Below, one piece after another: positions 35,118-44,747 of a stretch of DNA of 64,000 bases. The notes below the pieces were generated by a model that was not told where the DNA came from, ran no database searches, and was given only the letters and a program-made list of their open reading frames with translations. Both the position numbers and the translations under genes were made by a program. How positions within the stretch are numbered: the first letter of the stretch is position 1; every line of letters starts with the position of its first letter. The stretch is from NCBI RefSeq assembly GCF_002259485.1, contig NZ_NPGA01000015.1:434001-498000 (forward strand), written 5' to 3'. The DNA is from Rhodococcus sp. 14-1411-2a. Lineage in GTDB: Bacteria; Actinomycetota; Actinomycetes; Mycobacteriales; Mycobacteriaceae.

Positions 35118-35669
35118 CTACCGTCGCTTGTCGACGTGCAGTTGAATGCGAGTGGCGACGTGTGCACCGGCGAGTGATTCGGCCACGAAGGCGGCACGGG
35201 CTTCGGCTCGGGCGGTGAAGGCCACGACATCGAAATCGGCTGCAGCATGGACCGATACGGTGATGGTGGGCATTCCCCGATCGTCGATCGCCGTACCGCG
35301 GGCGCGTCGAACACCGGGGAACTCGGCCAGCTCCGCGGCGACGCCCGACGCGATGGCGCTCAGGTCCACGTGCGCCGAGAAATGGGGCTTCTCGATGACG
35401 CTTGCCGTTCCGGTCGTGCGCGGAGAGAAGTTGCCGATCAACAGAAGCAGTGCCAGGACAACGGCGATGCAGCCGACCACGGCCAGGGTCGGCACCCACC
35501 AGCCCTGTTCCGGTAGGGCGGCGATTCGCGCACGATCGAAGCGAGAGAGCATCTCTCGTGCCCAGGGGACGTCGTAATGCCAGGCCAGCGCGAAGCCACC
35601 TCCCGCGATCAACCCGGCCCCGGCCGCGATGGCGAGGAGTCGGTCGACCCCGGCAACGAAGGTCTTCAT
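35118..35669 (-). CDS. AmaP/DUF6286-like membrane protein of the Asp23 system
   Basis: A 183-residue membrane protein with helices at about 10-30 and 60-80, followed by a soluble domain (about 95-183) that is Asp23-like: a strand pattern with EFPGVRRARGT, MPTITVSVHAAADFD and RIQLHVDKRR. In Gram-positive bacteria AmaP-type proteins tether Asp23 to the membrane in the envelope (alkaline) stress response. The ATG at 35669 overlaps the stop of the Asp23-family gene upstream (GTGATG), so the two are translationally coupled. A GTG at 35672 is an alternative start. Confidence 0.7.
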   Translation of the reverse strand: MKTFVAGVDRLLAIAAGAGLIAGGGFALAWHYDVPWAREMLSRFDRARIAALPEQGWWVPTLAVVGCIAVVLALLLLIGNFSPRTTGTASVIEKPHFSAHVDLSAIASGVAAELAEFPGVRRARGTAIDDRGMPTITVSVHAAADFDVVAFTARAEARAAFVAESLAGAHVATRIQLHVDKRR

Positions 35670-36607
35670 CACGACACCCTCGTCGGTGCTGCCACCGACT
35701 GCTTCACCGTCAGCCGGCGCTCGCCCGCAGCAACGGACAGCACAGGAGCGAGTGCCTCGCGCACGCCGACGTCGATACGGTCGGCATCGTACGCAGCGTC
35801 ACGCTCTACCCGAACTTCGATCTTCTTCCGGGTGACGACGGTGTGCGCGTCCACGACTCCGCGGGTCGACTGTGCTGCAGCACTGCACAATCGAGCGATG
35901 TCGGTCGGCGTGGCCCACACGGTCGACGCCGACTCGCCCAGGCCGGAATGCGTCTTCGTTCGGGGCTTGACCCCGATGAACACGACGAACAACCCGACGA
36001 CGGCGGCTCCGATCGCGGCGGCGATCATCCAACTCTGCCAGTGCAATCGGGAGATCCAGGACACCGCGTCGGCGATCCACGGGCTACCACCGAGGTTGCC
36101 GTGTGCGATCAGGAATTCCCGGCCGGCGACAAAGGCCACACCGAGGAGGGCGAACCCGAACAACAGTGCCAACGGCATCGCGGCCGGGCCGGCAGTGGGT
36201 GGTCGAGGTGAGATGGGCTGCGATGCTTCGGTATTCGAGGTGGGCGAGGGGCCGGTGTCCAGTGTGGTGTCCGATACCAGGACGTTCACTCGATGCACGT
36301 GCAGGCCCGTCATCGTCGCCAACGCGGCCTCGACGGTGGCGTGCACGGATTCGGTCACCTCGGTGATCTGCGACGGCCAGGTCACCCCGATGTAGAGGTT
36401 GACGGCAATCGTGTCCTCGCCGAGGGTGACGTCGGCGCGGGGGAGTTCTCGCCCGGTCAGTCGCGACAAGCCGCCGGTGGTGCGCGTGACCCGAGGATCC
36501 TTCGATGCCGCCGCGATGGCGGTCCGCGACATGGCCCGATCCTTGATCTCGACGCTGCCACGCATCTCGCGGCCGTCGTCGACCTCGTCGGATCCAGCCT
36601 GCGTCAT
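35669..36607 (-). CDS. Asp23/Gls24-family envelope stress protein with added membrane domain
   Basis: A 312-residue protein. Residues about 12-112 form an Asp23/Gls24 domain (GSVEIKDRAMSRTAIAAA, DTIAVNLYIGVTWPSQITEV, VNVLVSDT). Two helices follow (about 140-160 and 185-210). A second, degenerate Asp23-like unit begins near 240 (DIARLCSAAAQSTRGVVDAH) and ends near 310. The two Asp23-like units separated by membrane helices are an unusual fusion of cytosolic and anchor parts. The start is the ATG at 36607. It is divergent from ilvA, with 120 bases between them. Confidence 0.75.
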   Translation of the reverse strand: MTQAGSDEVDDGREMRGSVEIKDRAMSRTAIAAASKDPRVTRTTGGLSRLTGRELPRADVTLGEDTIAVNLYIGVTWPSQITEVTESVHATVEAALATMTGLHVHRVNVLVSDTTLDTGPSPTSNTEASQPISPRPPTAGPAAMPLALLFGFALLGVAFVAGREFLIAHGNLGGSPWIADAVSWISRLHWQSWMIAAAIGAAVVGLFVVFIGVKPRTKTHSGLGESASTVWATPTDIARLCSAAAQSTRGVVDAHTVVTRKKIEVRVERDAAYDADRIDVGVREALAPVLSVAAGERRLTVKQSVAAPTRVS

Positions 36608-36727
36608 GTTCAGAGAATCCTTTGCGCCCGTCGCGGCTCGCCGTGGTGCGGCACGCGCTCCACAACTGTAGTGACGACCGGTGGCGGATGACGTCACGAG
36701 AGTAATTGTTCCTGGCATACTGCGATC

Positions 36728-37957
36728 GTGTCGGAAATTGTGCGGGTGACCGCGTCGGATATCGCGTCGGCCGAGGAGCTGCTGGAGCCGGTCATGCGCC
36801 GGACCCCCGTGGTGGCCTCGCGAATTCTGTCGGACCTGACCGGCCACGAGGTGCGGCTCAAGTGCGAGAACCTGCAGCGCACCGGATCGTTCAAGCCGCG
36901 CGGGGCGTACAACCGCATCGCCCGGCTCGACGCCGAGCAGCGTGCCCGCGGTGTCGTCGCGGCCAGCGCGGGCAACCACGCTCAGGGTGTCGCGTGGGCC
37001 GCCTCGCAGGTGGGGATCGACTCGACGGTGTTCATGCCGGTAGGCGTGTCGCTACCGAAGCTCGTCGCCACCAAGGCCTACGGCGCGACTGTTCATCTGG
37101 TTGGTAACACGGTGGACGAGGCGCTGAAGTCGGCGAGGGAATTCGCCGAACGCACCGGTGCCACTCTCATTCATCCGTTCGACCACCTCGACATCGTCGC
37201 GGGGCAGGCGACGTTGGGTACCGAACTGCTGCAGCAGATGCCGGACGTCGGCACCATCGTGATCCCCACCGGCGGCGGGGGACTGTTGGCCGGTGTCGCC
37301 GCGGCGGTCAAGCTGACCAAGCCCGGTATCAGGATCGTCGGCGTGCAGGCCGAGGGTGCTGCCGCGTGGCCTGCATCGCTGAAGGCGGGGCATCCGATCG
37401 CGTTGACGTCGATGTCGACGATGGCCGACGGCATCGCGATCGGCCTGCCCGGATCGGTGCCGTTCGATCACGTGCAGGGATGGGTCGACGACGTGGTGAC
37501 CGTCAGCGAGGATGCGCTGTCGCGGGCGTTGGTGCTGTGCATCGAACGCGCGAAACTGATCGTGGAACCGGCCGGGGCGGCAGCGGTGGCAGCGCTGATG
37601 ACGCATTCCGCGGACGAGCTCGGATTGACCGGTTCGGTGTGCGCCGTCCTCTCCGGCGGAAACATCGATCCGCTGCTGCTCACCCACGTCATCACTCATG
37701 GTCTCCGAGCGGGTGGACGCTATCTCGCTGTACGCGTGACCATTTCGGACAAGCCGGGCGGACTCACCGGGGTGCTCGGCGTGGTGCGCGACGCCGGTGC
37801 CAGCGTTGTCGACGTCGTCCACTCCCGTACGGGCGGACGCCTGGGGCTCGAAGAGGTCGACGTGATGTTGACCGTCGAGACCCGCGGACCGGACCACCGC
37901 GGCTCGGTGCTCGATGCCCTCGGTGCGGCCGGATACGCCGTGCACGTGGAGAACTGA
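36728..37957 (+). CDS. ilvA: Threonine ammonia-lyase (threonine dehydratase) with ACT domain
   Basis: A 409-residue PLP enzyme that converts threonine to 2-oxobutanoate and ammonia, feeding isoleucine synthesis or degradation. The PLP lysine is in TGSFKPRGAYNR; SAGNHAQGVAWA and PTGGGGLLAGVAAA are the substrate and phosphate loops. The C-terminal ACT domain (about 330-409, VRVTISDKPGGLTGVLGVV) is the short single type typical of the 400-residue enzymes. It could be called biosynthetic or catabolic; only the length and single ACT favour the TdcB-like allosteric class. The start is GTG at 36728. Confidence 0.92.
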   Translation: MSEIVRVTASDIASAEELLEPVMRRTPVVASRILSDLTGHEVRLKCENLQRTGSFKPRGAYNRIARLDAEQRARGVVAASAGNHAQGVAWAASQVGIDSTVFMPVGVSLPKLVATKAYGATVHLVGNTVDEALKSAREFAERTGATLIHPFDHLDIVAGQATLGTELLQQMPDVGTIVIPTGGGGLLAGVAAAVKLTKPGIRIVGVQAEGAAAWPASLKAGHPIALTSMSTMADGIAIGLPGSVPFDHVQGWVDDVVTVSEDALSRALVLCIERAKLIVEPAGAAAVAALMTHSADELGLTGSVCAVLSGGNIDPLLLTHVITHGLRAGGRYLAVRVTISDKPGGLTGVLGVVRDAGASVVDVVHSRTGGRLGLEEVDVMLTVETRGPDHRGSVLDALGAAGYAVHVEN

Positions 37958-37979
37958 CCTGCTGGTCGACACAACCGAT

Positions 37980-39104
37980 TCAACGCCGCAGACTTCGACG
38001 GATCACCTGGCCGATATACGAACCTGCACGACGCACGTGGAAAAGCGCCGGGGTCCAATGACTTCGGCGTATTGCTGTGTTCACGGCCCGCTGCAGTTCT
38101 GTGTCGGTGACACCGGCATCGTGCATCGCGGCGAGTGAGGTTCTCAGGTAGCCGCGATCGCGGCTTCTCATGTGCATTCGAGCCACAGCGCGCACATCCA
38201 TGGTTTCGGGGAAAGTCGTGCACCGTGCACCCGCGGCCGCCAGCCCGATCTGTGTGCGAACGCATTTGGCACACCGGCCGCAATTGAATTTCCCGTCGAG
38301 GTTCTCCCAGCAGACCCGCAAATGGTTCATCGCGGTCCGGTTCTCGCCGATTCGACGAATTTTGCCCAGACGGTGCAGATCGAGTTCATGATGCTCGAAG
38401 GCGACCGAGCTACTCGACCACAACGGGTCGAGGTCGGGATGAGAGCCCCACGGTGCGAGTTCCTCGCGGCAGTTCGAGGACGGGATGATGACGGTGCTCA
38501 GGTACTGCGACAACGCCAGGCCGACGTGCGCCAACGCGGCACCGTGGAAGTCGTATCCCCAATCGAGAGGCAGTCGGTCGGCGAAGGCCGACCTGATCGT
38601 GGTCTTCACCTCGATCAACGGCTTTCCCAATTCCGCCGCCGACTCTCGGGCTCCGGCCAAGGCTCTGGCCGCCAAACTTTCGTCGCCGATACCGATATCG
38701 AAACCGTGCACGAAGATCAGGTGGGTGATGCGGTCGGATTCCATGATTGCCGAGTAGAAGCTGTCGACGCCCCCGCTGAAGAAGCAACCCACTCCCGTCG
38801 CGCCGGTGGCGACGCCGCCGGGTTCCGCCGCCATCGATACCTCTCGAAAACGCTTGGGATACCAGTCCAGGAAGATCTTCTGAGCCTCGGACGCACCTCG
38901 AAGTGCGGTCGAATCCACGGGGCCGTCGAAAGATAAATCCCACCCTTTGCGCATACCGGCGGTCAGGAGCGGAGGAAGCCAGGGAGTGGAGGAATGGTCC
39001 AGCGAGTAATTCGACTCGGTTCTCACTCGCACTTCGACACCCGATGGTGTCGTTATTCGCGCGGCAATGGAATCAGCACCGGTGTCGTCGACATGCACCG
39101 TCAT
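37980..39104 (-). CDS. PP-loop (QueC-like) nucleotide-binding protein of unknown function
   Basis: A protein of about 374 residues with the PP-loop CFFSGGVDSFYSAI that binds ATP pyrophosphate in N-type ATP pyrophosphatases. A following HLIFVHGFDIGI strand, SSNCREELAPWGSHPDLDPL and the C-terminal zinc knuckle CGRCAKCVRTQ (C-x2-C-x2-C) recall QueC/TilS/adenylating enzymes, but the N-terminal part (ITTPSGVEVRVRTE) is not of those families. The start is uncertain: ATGs at 39104 and 39116 leave room for divergent promoters, while an ATG at 39218 lies only 17 bases from the emb start. No substrate can be assigned. Confidence 0.75.
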   Translation of the reverse strand: MTVHVDDTGADSIAARITTPSGVEVRVRTESNYSLDHSSTPWLPPLLTAGMRKGWDLSFDGPVDSTALRGASEAQKIFLDWYPKRFREVSMAAEPGGVATGATGVGCFFSGGVDSFYSAIMESDRITHLIFVHGFDIGIGDESLAARALAGARESAAELGKPLIEVKTTIRSAFADRLPLDWGYDFHGAALAHVGLALSQYLSTVIIPSSNCREELAPWGSHPDLDPLWSSSSVAFEHHELDLHRLGKIRRIGENRTAMNHLRVCWENLDGKFNCGRCAKCVRTQIGLAAAGARCTTFPETMDVRAVARMHMRSRDRGYLRTSLAAMHDAGVTDTELQRAVNTAIRRSHWTPALFHVRRAGSYIGQVIRRSLRR

Positions 39105-39235
39105 CGGGCTGATCATCGGGCTGAGTGTGCCACAGCGAAGGTTGTCCGGGCCGGATTCGTATCGTCGGGCCCGCTCGGGCCCGACTGGTACCTTGATCAG
39201 CGACTTGGACCAGGACATCGGTGGGAGATATTTGC

Positions 39236-42200
39236 ATGGCTCGGCTCGTCGCGATCGTCTCCGCAGTCCTGGGAATTCTGCTGACGATCGCGATACCGCT
39301 GTTGCCGATCGAGCAGCAGCAGTCCTCCCTGACGTGGCCGCAGTCGAACACGATCGCCAGTGTCGAGGCTCCACTCGTCGGATACACCCCGATCAGCGTC
39401 GACGCGACGGTCCCGTGTGCTGCCGCGAATCTGTTGCCCGACGGCGGGCTGTTGCTGTCCACCTCGCCCGAGGGATCGCCCGACGCCTATCGCTACGGTC
39501 TCGTCGCCGAGGTCACGGGTGGTGAGGCATCGCAACTGAAAGTGACGTTGCGTGATTCCGTCCTCCTCGAGGAGCCGATCGCGGAGCTGAACTCTTCGAC
39601 TGCTGGCGACTGCGCATTGACGATCACCTCGAACGGCACGGCGACCACCGTCGGGCTGACCGGTGGCGACACCGTGACGCGCGAGGGCGATGTTCGGCCG
39701 CAGCTGGTCGGAGTGTTCACCGATCTTCGCGGCACCGTGGACGATCTGACCCTCACAGCGCAGCTCGACAGTCGATTCTCGTCCACACCCAGTGCGCTGA
39801 AGTGGTTCGCGATGATCGTCGGGGTCCTCGTCACGGGCATCTCGCTGGTGGCACTGCACCGCCTCGACCTGTCCGACGGCCGACGTGCCCGACGGTTCCT
39901 GCCGCGTCGCTGGTGGACGTTCGAAGCTGCCGATGCGGTGGTGATCGGGACGTTGCTGGTGTGGCATCTGATCGGCGCGAACACCTCCGACGACGGTTAC
40001 CAGCTGGGCATGGCGCGTACGGCCGATCACGCCGGGTACATGGCCAACTACTTCCGTTACTTCGGTGTGCCCGAGACACCGTTCGGAACGCCGCTGTACG
40101 ACATGTTCGGAATCATGTCGCACGTCTCGACGGCCAGTGTCTGGATGCGCCTGCCGACGCTGATCTGCGCGGTCGTGGCGTGGCTCGTCATCAGCCGCGA
40201 GGTGATTCCGCGGTTCGGGGCTGCTGCTCGCGCCTCGAAGACTGCCCTGTGGACGGGCGGGCTGGTGCTGCTCGCGTTCTGGCTGCCGTACAACAACGGC
40301 CTGCGCCCGGAGCCGTTCGTGGCACTCGGAGTACTGCTGACATGGTGTTCGGTGGAGCGCTCGATCGCGACCCGCAGGTTGCTGCCCGCGGCCGCGGCGA
40401 TACTCATCGCGGCGTTGACGGTCACCCACGGACCCTCCGGTTTCATCTGCTTCGCACCGCTGATCGCCGGAGCCAGGCCGGTGCTGCAGATCGTCGTCGC
40501 TCGGGCCCGGCAGTTCGGTAGCACGGCCTTGGGCGCGGCGACGTTGCTCGCCCCGCTGGTCGCGTCGGGCACGGTGGTTCTGGTGTTCGCATTCGGCAAC
40601 CAGACCGTGGCCGGCATGCTCGAGATGCAGCGGGTGCACAACGCGGCCGGGCCGAGTCAGGCCTGGTTCGACGAGTACCTGCGCTACCAGTGGCTGATGA
40701 ACATGGACATCGACGGCTCGCTCGCGCGCCGCTTCGGAGTGTTCGTGATGATCGTCTCGCTGATCGCGGTCGTCGTCGCCATGCTGCGCAAGGGCGGCAA
40801 GATCCCCGGTACCGCAACGGGACCGGCGCGGCGGATCGTCGGCATCACCGTCGGGGCTATGGCCTTGATGATGATCACCCCCACCAAGTGGACCCACCAC
40901 TTCGGGGTCTTCGCCGGACTCGCCGCATCGGTTGCGGTGCTCGCAGCCGTGGCGACCGGCGCGGCGGTACTGCGATCGCGGCGCAACCGACTGCTGTTCG
41001 CCGCGTCGGTCTCGTTCGTGATGGCCGTCGCGTTCACCGGAACCAACGGGTACTGGTACGTCTCGGCCTGGGGAGTTCCGTTCTGGGACAAGCCGATCCT
41101 CGTTGCCGGTCTCGGCATTTCGACCATGTTCCTCGGCCTGACCCTGCTGCTGTTGCTCGCAGCCGTCTGGTTCCATCTCCGCGCGCCGTACGTGCGCACC
41201 GACAAACCGATGGCGCGATGGTGGTCGGTGCCGCCGATCGCTGTCGGGGCAGCACTGATGGTGCTGGTGGCCGTCGCGTCGATGGCCAAGGGTGCTGTGG
41301 CGCAGTGGCCGTCGTACTCGGTCGCGAAATCGAATCTCTCGGCGCTTGCCGGCGACACGTGCGGCCTCGCCAACGACGTGTTGCTCGAGACGAACCCCAA
41401 TGCCGATGTGCTGCAACCGGTCACCGGGGATGCCTTCGCTGCGCTCGGCGAAGAGAACGACGGGTTCACCCCCGACGGTGTGGCGGGCGACCTCACCGCA
41501 GACAAGGAGTCCTCGGCGTCGGGCACCTCGAACACCGTCGACACCGACGAGCAGCAGCAGCCGACGTCGACCACCGGGGCCGGAACCGGCGGTAGCGCAC
41601 TGCCGTTCGGATTGGATCCGGCCACCGTGCCGGTGCTCGGGTCGTTCGGGTCCGATGACAACGCCACGCTGACGACCGGGTGGTATGCACTGCCTGCCGA
41701 TCCCGGCGACCTGATCTCGATCGCCGCTGCCGGACGCATCCGCTCGGTGGACTCCGACGGCATCGTCACGTACGGGCAGAGCCTCGAACTCGAGTACGGA
41801 GTCGACGGGCAGGCGCAGGGGCGGGTGACCCCCATCGATATCGGCCCGACGCCGTCGTGGCGCAACCTGCGTGTGCCGATGGATCGGATTCCGACCGGTG
41901 CCAACACGATTCGGCTCGTGGTTGCCGACAACGATCGAGATTCCGACCAGTGGTTGGCGATCACCCCGCCGCGGGTTCCGCGAACCCAGACGTTGAACGA
42001 GGTCGTCGGCCGCGACGCTCCGGTGATGCTGGACTGGGAGGTCGGCTTCAACTTCCCCTGCCAGCATCCGTTCGATCACCGCCTCGGGGTTGCCGAAGTT
42101 CCGCAGTACCGGGTGCTGCCGGACCGCAGCGGTGCCGTCATCACCAACGCGTGGCAGGACCACTTCGGCGGTGGGCCGCTCGGGTGGATCGACATCGTCG

Positions 42201-42367
42201 CCTCCGCCCGCACCATCCCGTCGTATCTCGACGGCGACTGGGACCGCGACTGGGGGTCGATCGAGCAGTACATCCCGTACGACGAAACGGCGCAGGCGGC
42301 GCAGATCACAGCAGAAGAGGTCCGGCGTTCGGGTCTGTGGACGCCCGGTCCGATCAAGACCGGTTAA
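39236..42367 (+). CDS. Arabinosyltransferase of the EmbC/EmbB/EmbA family
   Basis: A 1043-residue GT53 membrane enzyme that transfers arabinose from decaprenyl-phosphoryl arabinose to arabinogalactan or lipoarabinomannan, and is the ethambutol target in mycobacteria. The GT-C acidic motif is NTSDDGYQLGMAR (Asp252 and Asp253). Thirteen or so helices reach residue 690, and the soluble C-terminal carbohydrate-binding part (about 700-1043) has SWRNLRVPMDRIP and FPCQHPFDHRLG. Only one emb is present here; which of EmbA, B or C it resembles most cannot be told by eye. The ATG at 39236 is preceded by GGGAG; a GTG at 39221 is in frame. Confidence 0.9.
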   Translation: MARLVAIVSAVLGILLTIAIPLLPIEQQQSSLTWPQSNTIASVEAPLVGYTPISVDATVPCAAANLLPDGGLLLSTSPEGSPDAYRYGLVAEVTGGEASQLKVTLRDSVLLEEPIAELNSSTAGDCALTITSNGTATTVGLTGGDTVTREGDVRPQLVGVFTDLRGTVDDLTLTAQLDSRFSSTPSALKWFAMIVGVLVTGISLVALHRLDLSDGRRARRFLPRRWWTFEAADAVVIGTLLVWHLIGANTSDDGYQLGMARTADHAGYMANYFRYFGVPETPFGTPLYDMFGIMSHVSTASVWMRLPTLICAVVAWLVISREVIPRFGAAARASKTALWTGGLVLLAFWLPYNNGLRPEPFVALGVLLTWCSVERSIATRRLLPAAAAILIAALTVTHGPSGFICFAPLIAGARPVLQIVVARARQFGSTALGAATLLAPLVASGTVVLVFAFGNQTVAGMLEMQRVHNAAGPSQAWFDEYLRYQWLMNMDIDGSLARRFGVFVMIVSLIAVVVAMLRKGGKIPGTATGPARRIVGITVGAMALMMITPTKWTHHFGVFAGLAASVAVLAAVATGAAVLRSRRNRLLFAASVSFVMAVAFTGTNGYWYVSAWGVPFWDKPILVAGLGISTMFLGLTLLLLLAAVWFHLRAPYVRTDKPMARWWSVPPIAVGAALMVLVAVASMAKGAVAQWPSYSVAKSNLSALAGDTCGLANDVLLETNPNADVLQPVTGDAFAALGEENDGFTPDGVAGDLTADKESSASGTSNTVDTDEQQQPTSTTGAGTGGSALPFGLDPATVPVLGSFGSDDNATLTTGWYALPADPGDLISIAAAGRIRSVDSDGIVTYGQSLELEYGVDGQAQGRVTPIDIGPTPSWRNLRVPMDRIPTGANTIRLVVADNDRDSDQWLAITPPRVPRTQTLNEVVGRDAPVMLDWEVGFNFPCQHPFDHRLGVAEVPQYRVLPDRSGAVITNAWQDHFGGGPLGWIDIVASARTIPSYLDGDWDRDWGSIEQYIPYDETAQAAQITAEEVRRSGLWTPGPIKTG

Positions 42368-42422
42368 TCTCTACGCGTTCGGAAGTCCTTACACCGACCA
42401 GTAGAGAAACGGGGAGAGGGCC

Positions 42423-43391
42423 ATGGCGAACGCTATAGAAGTAGAGGACCTCGTACTGCGGTACGGCAAGAACGTCGCGCTCGACGGGATCGATTTCACC
42501 GTTCCCGAGGGCACGGTACTGGGTGTGCTCGGCCCCAACGGTGCGGGAAAGACCACGGCAGTCCGTATTCTCGCCACCTTGCTGCAAGCGACATCCGGCT
42601 CGGCCCGAATCTTCGGGCTCGACGTGGCGACGCAGGCCAACGAGGTGCGCAGCACGATCGGGCTGACCGGTCAGTTCGCGGCCGTGGACGAGTACCTGAC
42701 CGGGTACGAGAATCTCGAGATGGTCGGCCGACTGTTCGGCCTACGCAAGGCCGAGGCCAAGAAGCGGGCCGACGAACTGCTCGCGCGATTCGATCTGGAG
42801 TACGCACGCGACCGGACGGCCAAGCAGTACTCGGGAGGTATGCGTCGGCGACTCGACATCGCGGCCAGCCTGATCGGTCGACCACGGGTGGTGTTCCTCG
42901 ACGAGCCGACCACCGGGCTCGATCCACGTAGTCGAATCACCATGTGGGAGTTCATCGCAGATCTCGTTCGCGACGGCACGACCATTCTGCTGACCACTCA
43001 GTACTTGGAGGAGGCCGACCGGTTGGCCGATTCGATCATCGTGCTGAACAAGGGCAAGATCATCGCGCGTGGCACGGCCGACGAGCTCAAGGCCCAAACC
43101 GGCGGCGAGCGAGTCGAATTCGTGTTGACCGATCGGTCCCAGGCCGAGCGAGCGATGCAGATCCTCGCTCCGATCGGCGTCGAGCCACCCACCCTCGACG
43201 ATCAGGTGGGCCGGATCGTCATGCCCGTCAACGGGGGATCGAAGGACCTGTCCACGGCGCTGGCCCAGCTGGAGGACAACGGAATCGGAGTGGTCGACGT
43301 CGGTCTTCGGCGGCCGAACCTCGACGATGTGTTCCTGAGTCTGACCGGTCAGACCACCGGCGAACCCGAGACGGCGGAGGAAGAGAAATGA
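42423..43391 (+). CDS. DrrA-type ABC transporter ATP-binding protein
   Basis: A 322-residue ABC ATPase of the daunorubicin-resistance (DrrA) family. Walker A is GPNGAGKTT (about 39-47), the signature YSGGMRRRLDIA, Walker B VVFLDEPTTGLDPRSR and the H-loop region is replaced by TTQYLEEAD (Gln instead of His, as usual in this family). The C-terminal accessory region (about 225-322) is the DrrA type. It energises the membrane protein encoded by the overlapping next gene. The cargo could be an envelope lipid or glycolipid, given the emb neighbour 55 bases upstream, but this is only context. Confidence 0.9.
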   Translation: MANAIEVEDLVLRYGKNVALDGIDFTVPEGTVLGVLGPNGAGKTTAVRILATLLQATSGSARIFGLDVATQANEVRSTIGLTGQFAAVDEYLTGYENLEMVGRLFGLRKAEAKKRADELLARFDLEYARDRTAKQYSGGMRRRLDIAASLIGRPRVVFLDEPTTGLDPRSRITMWEFIADLVRDGTTILLTTQYLEEADRLADSIIVLNKGKIIARGTADELKAQTGGERVEFVLTDRSQAERAMQILAPIGVEPPTLDDQVGRIVMPVNGGSKDLSTALAQLEDNGIGVVDVGLRRPNLDDVFLSLTGQTTGEPETAEEEK

Positions 43392-44182
43392 GCAACGTTC
43401 TTCTGGATTCCGCGATCATCACCAAGCGAAATCTGATCAAGCTCAAGCGAGTTCCCGACCTGCTGTTCTTCGCGACGCTCTCGCCGATCATGTTCGTCCT
43501 GCTGTTCGCGTACGTCTTCGGCAGTGCGATCGACGTCCCCGGAATCGACTACAAGAGCTTCCTGATGGGCGGCATCTTCGTACAGACGATGATCTTCGGT
43601 GCCTCGCTCACCGGGTCGTCGCTGGCCGAGGATCTGCAGAAGGGCGTGATGGATCGGTTCCGGTCGTTGCCGATGGCACGATCGGCAGTGGTGATCGGGC
43701 GGACCGCAGCAGATGTGGGCAACAACCTCGTCACCATCACGATCATGTCGCTCACCGGACTCCTCGTGGGGTGGCGCATCACGTCCTCGTTCTTCGATGC
43801 TCTGCTGGGGTACGTGCTGCTGCTGTTGTTCGCGTACTCGATCTCGTGGGTGATGGCACTGGTTGGTCTGATCGTGCGGTCGCCCGAGATCTTCAACAAC
43901 GCGTCGTTCATCGTGATCTTCCCGTTGACGTTCATCGCCAACACCTTCGTCCCGATCGACAATTTCCCCACCGTGCTCAAGACCATCGCGGAGTGGAATC
44001 CGATCTCGTCGGTGACGTTGGCGGTGCGAGAGCAGTTCGGCAACACCAACCCGATGGCACCGCCGCCGGAGGTGTGGCCACTGCAGAACCCCGTGCTCTA
44101 CACCCTGATCTGGGTCGTGTTGATGCTCGTGGTGTTCGTGCCGCTGTCGGTGCGCAAGTACCAGAAGACGATGACCGCCTGA
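43388..44182 (+). CDS. DrrB-type ABC transporter permease
   Basis: A 264-residue ABC-2 type membrane protein with six helices. The family patterns are ALTKR-like IITKRNLIKLKRVPDLL at the start, EDLQKGVMDRFRSLPMARSA in the first cytosolic loop and FVPIDNFPTVLKTIAEWNPIS near the end. It pairs with the upstream ATPase through an ATGA overlap. A strong terminator follows. Confidence 0.9.
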   Translation: MSNVLLDSAIITKRNLIKLKRVPDLLFFATLSPIMFVLLFAYVFGSAIDVPGIDYKSFLMGGIFVQTMIFGASLTGSSLAEDLQKGVMDRFRSLPMARSAVVIGRTAADVGNNLVTITIMSLTGLLVGWRITSSFFDALLGYVLLLLFAYSISWVMALVGLIVRSPEIFNNASFIVIFPLTFIANTFVPIDNFPTVLKTIAEWNPISSVTLAVREQFGNTNPMAPPPEVWPLQNPVLYTLIWVVLMLVVFVPLSVRKYQKTMTA

Positions 44183-44194
44183 CATCCACGCAGA

Positions 44195-44231
44195 AAAGCA
44201 CCCCCGGTCGCTCGGCGACCGGGGGTGCTTT
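44195..44231. terminator. Perfect 17-bp bidirectional terminator
   Basis: AAAGCACCCCCGGTCGC pairs perfectly with GCGACCGGGGGTGCTTT around loop TCG, giving T-rich and A-rich ends in both directions. It separates the DrrAB operon from the convergent greA. Confidence 0.93.
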
Positions 44232-44252
44232 CATGTCTTCTCGTGAGCAGGC

Positions 44253-44747
44253 CTAGGTGTGGTACGGCTCCGCGCTGACGAGGGTGACCTTCATGGTCTT
44301 GCCGTTGGGCAGCGTGTACTCACGGGTGTCGCCGACCTTGGCGTCGATGAGCGACCCGCCCAGAGGGGACGCGGGGGAGTACACCTCGAGCTTGTTGTCG
44401 CGGGCACCCTCTTCGCGGGTGGCGATCAGGAACGTCTCGGTATCGGACTCGTCGCCGTCGTAGTAGACCTTGACGACCGAGCCGGGCAGTGCGACGCCGG
44501 ACTGGGTGGGTGCCTCGCCGACCTTCGCGTTGTTGAGCAGTTCCTGCAACTGGCGGATACGTGCTTCCTGCTGGCCCTGCTCTTCGCGCGCAGCGTGGTA
44601 GCCGCCGTTCTCCTTCAGATCGCCCTCTTCGCGACGCTCGTTGATCTCGGCGGCGATGACGGGGCGATTGGAAATGAGCTGGTCGAGTTCGCTCTTGAGC
44701 CTGTCGTGTGATTCCTGGGTAAGCCAGGTCACCTGGGTCTCGGTCAT
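44253..44747 (-). CDS. greA: Transcription elongation factor GreA
   Basis: A 164-residue GreA, which inserts its coiled coil into the secondary channel of RNA polymerase to stimulate cleavage of backtracked transcripts. The N-terminal coiled coil (about 8-85) ends in the acidic tip [20 protein letters not shown], where the catalytic Asp and Glu lie. The C-terminal FKBP-like globule carries [13 protein letters not shown] and GTR-like [15 protein letters not shown]. The ATG at 44747 has GGGAG upstream. DUF4307 lies 225 bases upstream on the same strand. Confidence 0.95.
   Translation of the reverse strand: MTETQVTWLTQESHDRLKSELDQLISNRPVIAAEINERREEGDLKENGGYHAAREEQGQQEARIRQLQELLNNAKVGEAPTQSGVALPGSVVKVYYDGDESDTETFLIATREEGARDNKLEVYSPASPLGGSLIDAKVGDTREYTLPNGKTMKVTLVSAEPYHT

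Noticed and set aside
39197..42163. A 988-codon minus-strand frame opposite the emb gene
   Set aside because: Composition is Arg/Asp/Gly/His-rich with no motif, while the plus strand encodes a full arabinosyltransferase.
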